Positions 25,886 to 36,851 of a stretch of DNA of 64,000 bases are shown here, piece by piece. The DNA lies in NCBI RefSeq assembly GCF_014529535.1, contig NW_023503456.1, positions 186,001 to 250,000 on the forward strand. The letters are read 5' to 3'. The notes below the pieces were generated by a model that did no database searches, was not told where the DNA came from, and saw nothing but the letters and a program-made list of their open reading frames with translations. The translations under genes and the position numbers were made by a program. Position 1 is the first letter of the stretch; every line of letters starts with the position of its first letter. Source of the stretch: Bradysia coprophila. Taxonomy: Eukaryota > Arthropoda > Insecta > Diptera > Sciaridae.

Positions 25886-26104
25886 ACAACGTTTTTCGCA
25901 ATTTCGGGCCATAATCACCTTTCCAATGCAAAACATCGCCTACATTTTGTTCCAAAATTATTGTGTATACAGAAATTCATTTGAACGATCAAGAAGGCTG
26001 CATTATAATACACATTGCAATGTGATGTAAAGATACGCGTTGAATGAAATCGAGTAGTCAATGCTTAGTATATACGCTTCAACAATACGTTCGGTATAAT
26101 TGTG

Positions 26105-26165
26105 TGAATGGCTATAGTCGCTGCTTTGTGTTCAAAAACCTTTTGGTGTCGGTGGTTCGATTTCT
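26105..26165 (+). ncRNA. Weak tRNA-like sequence, possible SINE head
   Basis: ATGGCTATAGTCGCTGC resembles an A box, and GGTGGTTCGATTTC about 35 bases on resembles a B box. Stem pairing is poor, so this is listed only as a possible tRNA-derived fragment. Confidence 0.3.
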
Positions 26166-28400
26166 GGTCAATGCAAGATTTTTATTTATAAAAATTTAGC
26201 CTTCGTTCTTTAGCGTGCGGATATCGCACTGTGTCCAGAAATACAGTGAAAGAATACCTTCAAAACGACATTAAATGGATGCATGGAAAGGTGATGATTA
26301 TGGACCGGAATTGCGAAAAAAAATTTATCGCACCCAAAATACATCATAATCATATATTCATCAAATGTAATAACAACTGTTATGAATATAGAACAACTGT
26401 TTTTGTAACAGTCGTAACACGTATTTCAGTAGATGTCAATTTTAGTTTGTTTTTTTAGTGACAATTTTGTTTTTGTGGTTTGTTTTGTAGTCTTCGGGAA
26501 TTCGCTCATTAAATTGAATAAAACGCATTTTTTTCTTCAAGTTGATTTCCAACACTATATGTAGTGAGTGCGTTTATAAAAGTTAGTGTCAACCGCCTCC
26601 GCAGTTGTCTTAACCTGTTCTTTCAGTACCTTGGAAATTTGGACGATTGATTCATTTCAACCATCAAAATTGCGTAGCTTTCGCAAGTTTGACATTTTCA
26701 AACAATTGGAAAAGGCCTGAAAACAAAAGAATTTTATGCCGAATTCACGTTGCTATGTGTATGTAGTGCTTCTTCAATTAAACTTATTAATTGAAGTTCC
26801 ATTCCCGTCAACACTAGGAGAAGAAGTAGCACATTTCAAATCCAATGTAAACATAGTCTAACCTTGGCATATGCGATGTTATTTCTATGAGACTGTCACC
26901 GGTTCAAAACATTGCGCTACAACTGTGGTATTGTTGGTAATAATCTGAAAGCTCTGAAATGCATTACCGGTATCACCCAGTTTGTACATGAAATTTCAAC
27001 CTAACAAAAACAAAATTCGTACTATTTCCGCTTTAAAAAAAGAATATGGCGTCTCGTTATTGTTTAGAAGTGCTATTATGTGAAGGACAGAAAAGAATTC
27101 GTATTTTTACAGATTTCATAGGAAAAATTAAATCGTAAATACTTGTTCCAAGTACATAAACAATATCCACCTGCCGTACGGTTCATTGAAAAAACACTTC
27201 AAGTGGCACGCAACGAAAAACCAAGTTGAGAATTTTGTTATTTTTTCTATGTGAGTCGTGAAAAAAAGCAATTTTTTTTTGACATTTCATTTGCTACCAC
27301 ATACACCGCAGTGAATAAAATTTTAATAAAAAAAAAGTGGAAAAGACATACAATCGAAAATTTACAATTTTCTTAGCGTCAAATCAAGAAAAACAATCAA
27401 TCTGAAAAGAAAACAAAAAAAGTACTTGCAATTGGTCGGCTTAAATTAGTGTATTTGAGTGATATTCTGCTGTATGGTGCAAACAAAACCGATTCAATTG
27501 AATAGCCCATAGAATTTGGATTTTTCTTGTTCATTTTGTTGAAAAAGTTATGTTTTTGCATTCGTCCCGAAAATTTTGGTGATATTAATTTGGATGAAAA
27601 CTTCGTTAATTAAAATTTATTTAGGTAAGTAAAAATGGCCAGTGCAGCGCCAAAAGTTGAATTTGTTTAAGAAAAAAATTACGCAAAAGAAAAAGTTTGT
27701 GTTCGATGCGCCGCGGAGCGTTTTTATTTTTTTTCTTCGTCTCATAACTGGGGATGCGAGACTTGATCAACATACAGGTGTAAAATTTTTGAGAATCTTT
27801 GATTAAATTGCGTGTTAGTTTTGCGTAAAAGTTTTTTTTTCTGTTACCAACGGTGTGTGTGGGTGACTACATTGAGTGTTTTTGTTTTAATTTACACTCG
27901 AAATTCTTTTATCGAATGTCGTTTTTACAGGAGCTTGTATGAATGTTGTTGTTTTTTTTCTTCGACCGTTCGTTTGATGAAATCCATAAGTGCGTCTCAC
28001 CACAGTTCAACGTAAACAATTTTATTTTTGCTTCACATTGTAATCTCATTTCATAGCTGTGCATTGTGCAATCATCTCTGCACTATTCGCGTACTATACT
28101 TGATGTCTGGAAAATGAGTGAGTGATACACGATCAATATAAGTAAAATGTCCAACTCTGGCACTTCAATTTTACCAGATTTTAATTCGCTTTGACGCCAC
28201 AAATCGTAGCAAATACCAAAGTAAAAACAAACGAAAACAAGAAGTGTAGAATGAATATTCCCAAGTGAAGAATTGCATAGTGATTGTGTGTTTGTGTTGA
28301 AATTAACTTCAAAAACTTCCAAAAGAGCAATAATCTGATAATTGGTGCATCGATGAAGTGCATCGAACTATAAACAAAACTTCATTGTCACTGTGAGAGT
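26166..28400. other. 2.2-kb AT-rich stretch, nothing firmly recognised
   Basis: Very AT-rich sequence with poly-A and poly-T tracts. A canonical-looking donor (TTTAG|GTAAGT) near 27624 followed by ATGGCC could belong to an untranslated first exon of the downstream Not2 gene, but nothing else supports that. No coding exon is seen. Confidence 0.3.
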
Positions 28401-28402
28401 AA

Positions 28403-28655
28403 TTGCACCGCCGAATAAAACGGCCATCGAAGGTCGGTTTATTCGGCGCTAATTTACATTCGATGGAAAATGGATTTTTCGTTATTTTTCAATTGATTAT
28501 TCATTATGATACCTCTAATAGGTTAATTAATCATTTGAAAGCAAAAAAAAAATCAATTTTCACATTTACCGATAATTGCACCGCCGAATAAAACGGCCAT
28601 CATCGATAATTGCACCGCCGAATAAAACGGCCATCATCGAAAATTGCACCGCCGA
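28403..28655. repeat. Dispersed short tandem repeat with GCACCGCCGAATAAAACGG core
   Basis: The unit AATTGCACCGCCGAATAAAA followed by CGGCCATC is present near 28401, 28573 and 28608, and a partial fourth begins near 28642. The last copies are spaced 35 bp apart. Near 28412-28450 the unit forms a hairpin with GGTTTATTCGGCG. It is GC-rich in an AT-rich setting. Confidence 0.75.
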
Positions 28656-29604
28656 GCTTCTTGAGCTACTCATTGTTTCAAGTTCAAAAATAATGCTATT
28701 TCGTGGTATGGTTTTTCGCAATTTTATTTTAAAATGAATTTAAATGCGACTTATGAAATGAAAATGAATTCAGTCTTCTTGTTCAACTACATTTCGTACA
28801 TGGATCTGATAGTAAAATTGTGCTGATGAACAAGAATGACTTGTGCCGACAGAAACACTTATTTTTGCAAAAAAAACACAGATATAGGTAGAACGTCGGT
28901 CAAAATTTGCATTTTGAACTGCTTATTACAATATTTTAATCCAAAGACGTTTTTTTTACATTTCACATTATGATTTCCGCAAAAAGACGGTTTTTTTACA
29001 TTTCAAGTAATGCGTACAAAAATGTAAAATTGCCGTGATCGCATTATTGGTTTTTACGTCACTCTCGGATTTCTAATCAGAATATTTTTAAATTGAAAAC
29101 ATTTCAGTTGTTTGCTTGTCAGTAAAACGTTTCGAGAAAAAAACCTCGTCATTTTGTCAAACAAACATCTAGCAAATGAATGTAATGATCTGGTAAAAAT
29201 CCTGAACGATGCCAGTCCCTACCTATTCTATGGTTTTACTCTTCTAAATTCACTAACTGGCCACGGTACGCAACCTTTTTATTTACTACCACTACGTTCA
29301 ATGAATGGTCTGCGGAAAATTCGTTTCTTTTCGTTTTCAAAAGGTTTCTTAACAAACTACCCCGACCTTCTACAGTCTACTTGCAACGAACAAAAGCTAA
29401 AAGTTTTTGGAAAATTTAAAACTTAAATGTTACAACAAGCTTTGCAGCCCCAACTGTCCAATGACTGTTCACATTCAATCATGCACCTTATGTTACCTTC
29501 AAACCAAACAACATTCCGCATTAAGATCTACTGTCACCGTTTAAAATTTCACTTTCCCAAGGAATCTTTGAAAGAAAAAGTCGCAACATAACACAGGCTA
29601 CAGT
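28656..29604. other. Non-coding stretch, nothing recognised
   Basis: The sequence TTTTTTTACATTTCA occurs twice near 28952 and 28990. The 104-codon frame at 29112-29426 shows no family resemblance. I assign nothing. Confidence 0.35.
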
Positions 29605-29890
29605 GTGAACTCTGGTTACAGTACGAACTCTGGTTACCAACCGACCTCTGGTTACCAACCGACCTCTGGTGACCAAACCAACTCTGGTGACCAAACCAAC
29701 TCTGGTGACCAAACCAACTCTGGTGACCAAACCAACTCTGGTTACCAAACGAACTCTGGTTACCATATGAATCCTGGTCACCATATGAATCCTGCTCACC
29801 ACATGAATCCTGGTCACCATATGAATTCTGGTCACCATATGAATTCTGGTCACCATATGAATTCTGGTCACCATATGAATCCTGGTTACT
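29605..29890 (+). repeat. 18-bp minisatellite, array 1
   Basis: About 16 tandem units of 18 bp, varying between AACTCTGGTGACCAAACC and CACCATATGAATTCTGGT. The unit length is a multiple of three and lacks stops, so the array is open in more than one frame, giving NSGYQT- or SGHHMN-type six-residue repeats. The unit shares about 14 of 18 positions with the complement of array 2 at 30028-30465. Confidence 0.92.
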
Positions 29891-30027
29891 GTGCAGTGAT
29901 CTACAGTCGTTAAGTCATGTCACATCGTCTACGACGCACACAATAATATTCCTAATGTTCACGATGCTGATGTGTAAAGGATTCGGATTTTCCGACTATA
30001 AAGTTCACGTCTTCAACCGAGCTCATA

Positions 30028-30465
30028 CTGTAACCAGAGTACAAATGGCAACCAGAGTACATATGGCAACCAGAGTACATACGGCAACCAGAGTACAAAT
30101 GGCATCCAGAGTACAAATGGCAACCAGAGTACAAATGGCAACCAGAGTACAAATGGCAACCAGAGTACATATGGCAACCAGAGTACATACGGCAACCAGA
30201 GTACAAATGGTAACCAGAGTACATATGGTAGCCAGAGTACATATGGTAACCAGAGTACACATGACAACCAGAGTACATATGGCAACCAGAGTATATATGG
30301 CAACCAGAGTACATATGGCAACCAGAGTACAAATGGCAACCAGAGTACAAATGGCAACCAGAGTACAAATGGCAACCAGAGTACAAATGGCAACCAGAGT
30401 ACATATGGCAACCAGAGTGCATATGGCAACCAGTGTACATGTGGCAACCAGAGTTCATCATATGG
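30028..30465 (-). repeat. 18-bp minisatellite, array 2, inverted relative to array 1
   Basis: About 24 tandem units of 18 bp, on the plus strand AACCAGAGTACATATGGC with A/T changes at the CATATG part. Read on the minus strand the unit becomes GCCATATGTACTCTGGTT, close to the plus-strand unit of array 1. Open frames exist on both strands in several phases, which argues against any single coding frame being real. Confidence 0.92.
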
Positions 30466-30800
30466 TAACTGGCCATTTAGATAGCGACGTATGGCCTAAT
30501 TCTTCTGTTCTAATGTCAATTTGACTATTCACAGTTAAAATTCTGAGAGTAACGTTTTCTTTGGTTCCTTGACCTTCGACAACTTCCATTTCATTTATTC
30601 ATTGATAAGATACATAAGAAAAGTCAGCGTAGCTCTAATGAGTACATTACAATTCGAAAGGGCTATACTTTCAATATTTACAGCATCGTGTGTCACATTT
30701 GTCATCAAGACTCTACTCATTCTTCGTGTGGTCGGTTCTTTTATCTTTACGAGTCATAATCATCAGATTAACAGACGACCCTCATAGGGAGCCATTCCAT

Positions 30801-31038
30801 TAAGGGACCATTCATCAATAACGTCCACTTTTTCCAGTGCTGCCAGCTGATTTAAATCATTATTAACTCGCTAAATATGTACTATTGAGACTTAACGTGT
30901 GTTTTATTCCCTAATTAGGGGTCTATTTGGGTGGGTAGAACCCACGACTCACGAAAATGCATATTTATCGAGTCATTAATGATTCAAATCTGCTGGCAGC
31001 ACTGGAAAAAACGGACGTCTTTTACGAATGATCCCTAA
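30801..31038. mobile_element. Inverted-repeat element upstream of Not2
   Basis: The left end TAAGGGACCATTC and the right end GAATGATCCCTAA are inverted. Further in, TTTTTCCAGTGCTGCCAGC is mirrored by GCTGGCAGCACTGGAAAAA, and TTTAAATCATTA by TAATGATTCAAA. The total is about 238 bp. It looks like a MITE; the target duplication may be just TA and is not certain. Confidence 0.7.
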
Positions 31039-31211
31039 TGACGACCTACAGCTTTCTGATGTTTTGACTCCCTATAGTCCCTACAATTTCTTATACTGAT
31101 AACACACGGTGTAACATGACTGACTGGAGCATAAAATTCCCTTCAAAAATTTCATTTTCAAATCAATCGACTAATTCCATGTCCTCTGTTCTCCGCGTTT
31201 CCTTGCAGGTT

Positions 31212-34200
31212 ATGGCAAATTTAAATTTTCAACAGCCTCCTAGAAGTATTGCGACGACATCACTGAGTAATCGAAATTCGGGTAGTTTTGGTGGTAGTTC
31301 GTTATCGGGACATGTCACTCCAACATCCGGAATGTTTCCCCAAAATAATGCCAGCTATGCGCCATCACAGCAGCCGCAACTGTCACCGAACCGAAGCATC
31401 CAATTGTCGGGCAATGTTGGAGCACCACCGCAGATCTCAAGTACCGGCCGGAATAGTATATTCGGCCAACGAACGTTTCAGCAGGACAGAAGACCGATGC
31501 AAGGTATTGGCGGATCAATGGTACGTATCAAGAACGAAAATTTTGATTTCGCAATGGGTTGACGGAGACGATCAAACAAATTTTTTTTTCGTTTTGTTTT
31601 GCCGTCGCTATGCAGGCAGCGATGTCAACGTTCATGCAAACTCGAGGCTATGGTACTCAAAGTGGGAACAGTCTTAATAATTTCCATTCAGTTTTTGGTG
31701 GCAGTGCAGGCGATTCTACGGGAACACCACCGCTGCTTGATCTCTCTGAATTTCCATCCCTCACGAACGCGAGAGGAAATGACTCATTACCTCAAACGAA
31801 TGCTCTGCAACCGCCCGGCAGTAAACCTTACGGTAAATATGCAATGCATAACAGTAAATCAGATAGTAGCCGTTCTCATTGCGAATAGTCCGTTATCTAG
31901 TGGGAATGGTGAAACAACCAACGGCCGAACAATCTGAGTTTCAAATGTCCAGTGAAGATTTCCCAGCATTGCCCGGTACACAGATCACCGACGGCACCTT
32001 GTCAACTAATAGTTTGGGACTGCATGATGGTGCTGATAAGGGGAGCGGAGGTGCTGCTGGCGTAGGAATGGATCTTCAAACAGAATCAATTTCGGGCAAT
32101 GATAAGGCTTTTAAGCGTGGAGTTCAAACATCACCTGATGGTGAGTATAGCACTACATAGAGTCCAATCGGACTGCATCGGGTTCGGCGTTTTTTCAATT
32201 TTGTGTTTCTTATATCCCAGGCAAAGTCACAAACATACCTGCTAGCATGGTTAACAATCAGTTCGGTATGGTTGGATTACTGACGTTCATTCGAGCCGCT
32301 GAATCTGATCCGAACCTTGTAACACTGGCAATGGGACAGGATCTGACTGGTTTAGGTTTAAATTTAAATTCACAAGAAAATCTGTATCCTACATTTGGTG
32401 GCCCGTTCTCGGATCAACCGTGTCGGTATGTGCTCGTAACGGACAAATTTCCTGCCAGCCGGCTGATCGAACCGATTTCTCACATTTTGTTGTTGTTGTA
32501 CCGCAGGCCTCAAGACATCGACTTTCACGTACCACCCGAATATTTGGTCAACATGTCGATAAGAGACAAGCTGGCCAATTTGACGTTGAAGAAATACAAA
32601 GACGATTTGCTCTTCTTTCTATTTTACGGAAACGTTGGAGATTACATGCAGTTGGCGGCCGCTGCCGAACTGTACGTATAATGCTAACACATTTATGAAG
32701 ATATCCACTTTCGTTTAGAACTTACCCACACCACACAGTGCACTTTGATCGAGATCAGAATTGAGTTGTTTCTTAGCTTATTCCCGCCACAATGCTCTTC
32801 GTGTACAATTCCGCATCTGAAGCACCATTTCACACAATATCAATCACAATCTGAGACTGACATGTCAGTAAAAGATGCAGAGCTAGTCTGGCTAGCTGAC
32901 CTGTTTTTAAATTAAGTTTTAAACTGGAATTTCTGCCCAGGTACCCAAGCTCTTGTCCAATTCGTTAGCCAGTTTAACGATCAAGACAGGATCGCTGTGA
33001 CGGGAACGTAAGCACCCTACTGTCACAGTCCAGGCTGCTGTGTCATCTCGCTCGCTGTAAAACTCTGAAGACCTCAAACGTTCCTTGAATCAAGAAAAGA
33101 GCTTCAAAAAAACTGATTCAGAACTGGTCATTCGAGAGTTCTAGCATTGGGAAGTAGTTGGACCTTTCGCAGTGATGGAATTCTAGGAACTGACCTCCAG
33201 ACATCTCAGACTTCCCTCAAGTCCAGAAGAAAATTCGAAAAAACCGATGGAAGAGGAGACAACAAAACGTTTGAAACTTTGATCCAATACCTACAGCTCA
33301 TAGAACAACTTTTTTGTCAAGGGACTTCCAGAACTTCTCGGTCTGTGGAGGATTCCAGGAAATTTGACACGAAAAAACCGCTAACTTTGAGATTCATTTC
33401 ACTGGCCATTTCTATGGCGCCCGATTCTTTGATATGTCAGAGATCGGTCAGCTATCGTTGGTAGGGAATGAAATTACCTTTCCAAAAAGCACGCACACGT
33501 CAAAATTGAATAAAGTCAAAGTGAGCGATTTTTTTAGCCACTTTCCCGGGAATCCTCTATAGACCGGGCAGTTCTGGTCCCTTGACAAAGAAGTTGTTCT
33601 ATGAGTTTAAGGTATTTGATCAAAGTTTCGGGAACCGTTGAGACCACTAAAACATATTTCGATTCGACGGAGATGTGCAAGTTCTCAGTTTTTCAGTAAA
33701 ACCGGTTATTGCCGGTTGGCGAGGGCCAAGAAAACTACTTTGTTCGGAAACTTTGACCACTTCATCATATACTGACTGCAGTCTAAATACTTTAAAACTC
33801 GCCAGCGAGTGAGACGACTTCTTGCGACATAGCAGCCCAGACTACACTTTACATCGTTGAGTTCGTAAAGTAACAACGTCGTATAGATTCAAGAACTAAT
33901 ACTCAGTATTAATCAATCTTCGAGTAGTGGTACCCGACTCTCGCTCGTCCTCAGAAGTCCGAATAGATTCAAAGCCGCGTGACTTTAAATGATTCTCTGA
34001 TAAATGTGCGCAAGTTTTCGATTCCGATAACGACTAATCGTCTACTGCTAACCCTAAAATTGATTTTTGTTTTTCATCAAAATTTCCAATTGTTTGCAGT
34101 CATAGTCGAGACTGGCGATATCACATAGAGGAGAAAGTTTGGATAACGCGAGCTCATGGCATCGCTCATTACGAAAAGAATGGCAACACCGAACGGGGTA

Positions 34201-34325
34201 CATTCTACTATTTCGATGCGCAGAATTGGCGACGTGTGCCAAAGGATTTTCAAATTGATTCTAGTAAACTAGACAAATGTCCGAATTTAAGTGCGATAGT
34301 GGGCTTAACTGGTCAACCTGTGTAA
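31212..34325 (+). CDS. Rga: CCR4-NOT transcription complex subunit 2 (Not2/Regena)
   Basis: Not2 is a core structural subunit of the CCR4-NOT deadenylase; its C-terminal NOT box pairs with Not3 and docks on Not1. I join six exons: 31212-31520, 31616-31832, 31901-32140, 32221-32425, 32507-32671 and 34100-34325, all in phase, giving 453 residues. The start MANLNFQQPPRSI matches the fly protein start and lies three bases after an acceptor (TTGCAG at 31208), so an untranslated exon must lie upstream. The N-terminal half is Ser/Gly/Gln-rich and disordered. SEDFPALPGTQ, QFGMVGLLTFIRAAE, GLNLNSQENLYPTF and RPQDIDFHVPPEYL are conserved blocks. The NOT box ends with WRYHIEERVWITR, ERGTFYYFDAQNWRRV and LTGQPV. 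Intron 4 (32426-32506) is 81 nt long and free of stops. Intron 5 (1.43 kb) contains a foldback. Confidence 0.93.
33273..33629. mobile_element. Foldback element in Not2 intron 5
   Basis: GAAACTTTGATCCAATACCT at the left is answered near 33605-33629. Inside, GTCAAGGGACTTCCAGAAC is answered by GTTCTGGTCCCTTGAC and GTCTGTGGAGGATTCC by GGAATCCTCTATAGAC. It is clearly inverted but diverged, and therefore old. Confidence 0.65.
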
Positions 34326-34329
34326 AAGT

Positions 34330-34680
34330 AATGATAAAAAAGAAGAAGAAAAAAAAACAATTTAAAAACAAAAAAATAAAAATGATTTTTGCATTCTAAG
34401 ACAAAAACGTACTGAGTTAATCGAAATTGTCGTTTTGATATTTTGTCGATGGACGGCCGACTTTTCGTTTTGTATCGGCACAGTCTATGTACTCTCAGCA
34501 GCTTAAAAATATGATTTAAAATTTCTAGGAACCTGGAAGTTCGTGCACACACAAGAAATGATCAGGTTGCTTTGAACCGACCTCGGATTATCTCAAGAAT
34601 GACATTAATCCCTAGAAGAATAAAAAAAACCTACGAAAAAGCTTCTTAATCCTCACTCCACTGGAGTAGTTGTAAAAAAT
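34330..34680. other. Not2 3' flank
   Basis: A-rich sequence directly after the stop codon, with several AATAAA-like words near 34373 and 34617, is the likely 3' UTR region. I cannot fix the cleavage site. Confidence 0.4.
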
Positions 34681-34975
34681 GGAGTCTGACAACACTGCAG
34701 CCAAGGCTAGATTGAAGACTAGATACGTTTTTATGCAACTAATTTTACAACTACTTCAGGGTTTCTGCTAACGGCTTAAGATGAGGCAAAAGTAGTGCCA
34801 AAACCAGCAAAAGTAGTCGCAAAACAATCCTTTTTTCATTACTTTTGCCATTTCCGCTGAAGTGGTGGCAAAAGCAGTTCTTAAAGTTTGTGTTATAACA
34901 GGAATGGTGTAAAGACAACAGGAAAATCGGATAAAATTTCCTTGAGTTGTACATGCAAAATACACTTAGGGCCGA
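34681..34975. mobile_element. Fragment of a MITE family with GGAGTCTGACAACACTG end
   Basis: It starts GGAGTCTGACAACACTG and continues CCAAGGCTAGATTGAAGACT, TGCAACTAATTTTACAACTA and GCAAAAGTAGTCGCAAAA. The same blocks occur in order in the complete copy at 40588-41039. The right inverted end is missing here, so this is a truncated copy. Confidence 0.65.
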
Positions 34976-35160
34976 GTAAACTTTCGCTTCTAGGGCCCTA
35001 ATTCACAGTCTACTCACCCAATTTTTTTTCCTGTGTCGACAATACGTATCTTGCACCGTTTCATTTCCATCGTTTATTTTGCCGTAAATATCCCCAAAAG
35101 ACCTTAAGACACTTAGACGGCCCTAACTCACGAAGGGACGACCCGAATATTCCCATCTTC
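34976..35160 (+). repeat. Left part of the CTTCGTACGGGGCT family, split by a LINE
   Basis: The blocks CCTAACTCACGAAGGG(A)CGACCC and TCCCATCTTC align with 16250-16460 of the element at 15829-16708. The match stops at 35160 and resumes at 40177 on the far side of the inserted LINE (ATCTTCGAACTTAG). See the finding on the nested insertions. Confidence 0.6.
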
Positions 35161-36447
35161 CATGGCGTCTACCCAGATGACTTAAAGATCGCTAGGGTGG
35201 TTCCAATCTATAAAAAGGGTGATTCTGAGGACATGACTAACTATCGGCTGATTTCTGTATTGCCAGCGGTGAATAAGATTCTTGAGATTATTGTTCAGCG
35301 AGCGCTGGTGAGCTTTCTTAAACGCTGTAAGTTTTTCCATACCAGACAGTATGGATTCCGAGAAGGCAGTGGGACACACACCGCTTTGTTCGAGCTGATC
35401 AATATGATCAATAGGGAGATTGATGACAGGAAGGTTGTGGAAGGAAGGAAAAAACCATCAGAAATATCTGTCGTAAAAAGTTAGGAAGGTTGTGTCTGGT
35501 CTCTTTATCGATCTATCAAAGGCATTCGACACAGTTTATCATAAGTTCCTTCTCGCCAAACTTTAGGCTGCTGGCGTTAGGGGAATAGCACTCAGTTTGT
35601 TGAGAAGCTACTTGAGCAACTGGAAGCAATGCACTGACTGTAACGGCGTCAGGAGTGGGTTGACTGACGTTACCATAGGTGTCCCACAGGGTGGTGTTTT
35701 GTCCCCATTGCTCTTCGCGTCAACAAGTTGACTTTGAACTTAAGTAAGACTAAGCTGGTTCACTTCCGCAAGCCCCACGTGAAGGTCGATGGCTTGCCTG
35801 TCCTTACGTTTAATGGCGTGACGATCGAAACGTGTTCCTCGGTCAAGTGTCTGGGTTTGGTGCTGGACGAGCATGTCGATTGGAATGAGCACATTGTCAA
35901 ACACTAACATAGTAGCACCGTCTCGCGCGGTACTGGTGTTATTAAGAGGTTGCGTTTTCTCCCGAGAAAGGTCCTCAGGATTATCTACTACTCGACTGTG
36001 CATCCTGCGTTGACGTACTGTATTGGTGTGTGGGGTTCCGCTAACAAGAGCATGATGGATGAGCTCCAGGTCTTGAGCCCTTACAGCTACTCACAAGCTT
36101 CCGTTGCGCTTTCCGACTAGGCTTCTGTTTAGTGCCGAGTTTCCACGTATGCTCACAGTTTCTAAGATGTACGAGTTTGCAGTCTGCAAGTATGTGTACT
36201 GCTGCTTGAACGATGTAAAGCACCATTCGACTGTTTTTTCCGACAATAACAAGCGGTACAGTACGAGGTTTTCATATCTTCCAAAAAAGCCCCCCATTCA
36301 GTCTAATTACGGTAAGCGTAGCTTGCAATACGCGGATCCCACATTGTTCAACGCTCTGCCTTTGACCCTTAGAAACTTGCCTCGATTTGAAGGATTCTCA
36401 CGTGAGCTCAAGACCTATTTGTTAGGTCGTAACGATTTGAATTTTTA
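35161..36447 (+). pseudogene. Decayed Jockey-like LINE reverse transcriptase (5'-truncated)
   Basis: The translation begins VYPDDLKIARVVPIYKKGD and includes NYRLISVLPAVNKILE, FIDLSKAFDTVYH and GVPQGGVLSPLLFA, typical motifs of Jockey/CR1-type reverse transcriptases. The frame is broken by stops. A short insertion near 35440-35490 is flanked by direct repeats of AGGAAGGTTGTG. A deletion near 35718 removes the catalytic FADD region and fuses LLFA to TSKLTLNLSKTKL. The C-terminal part (near 36104-36448: KMYEFAVCKYVY, LFNALPLTLRNL) is still open. The 3' end of the same insertion, with an (AAATG)n tail, seems to be at 39936-40176, beyond a nested second LINE. Confidence 0.8.
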
Positions 36448-36851
36448 ATTTTGATTATTTGACCTTGTTAGAGCTTAATTCCATGTTTCATTATTGTTGT
36501 GTATTACTCCTAATAGAAAACTTTAACTACGACTGATTACGCACGAGCATTGTGAATTTTTACTTCCTAATTGAACACCGCCAAAGACTGTCCCAAGCCA
36601 GTTTGAAAAAGAGTGGAGGGAATGAAGTTTAACGAGGACGTAGCAGTAAATAAGATAGGATTAGATAGATCAATCTTAAGGTTGAATGAATCGTGAGCTG
36701 GAAGCCGAAAGAATTGGGGTTAAGGGACCAACGTTGAGGTGGAACAACACGATCAGGAAGCCAAAGGATAGAACGATCCCAGAATTCTTATTAGCTACTA
36801 GGTTAAGCTTTTAAAGGACGAATAACCTTTTGCTCAGATAGGTTCAAAAGA

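Noticed and set aside
29605-30465. CRISPR array
   Set aside because: The repeats are head-to-tail without unique spacers, and the surrounding genes are eukaryotic with introns.
29521-30524. Long six-residue-repeat proteins (MYSGCH, MATRVQ, VLWLPY types) from the 18-bp arrays
   Set aside because: The arrays are open in several frames on both strands because the unit is 18 bp without stops. Nothing distinguishes one frame as coding.
31116-31211. An upstream in-frame ATG (31116) as the Not2 start
   Set aside because: The 32 extra residues are unlike the family, and a good splice acceptor lies at 31208 just before MANLNF, so this is intron or untranslated sequence.
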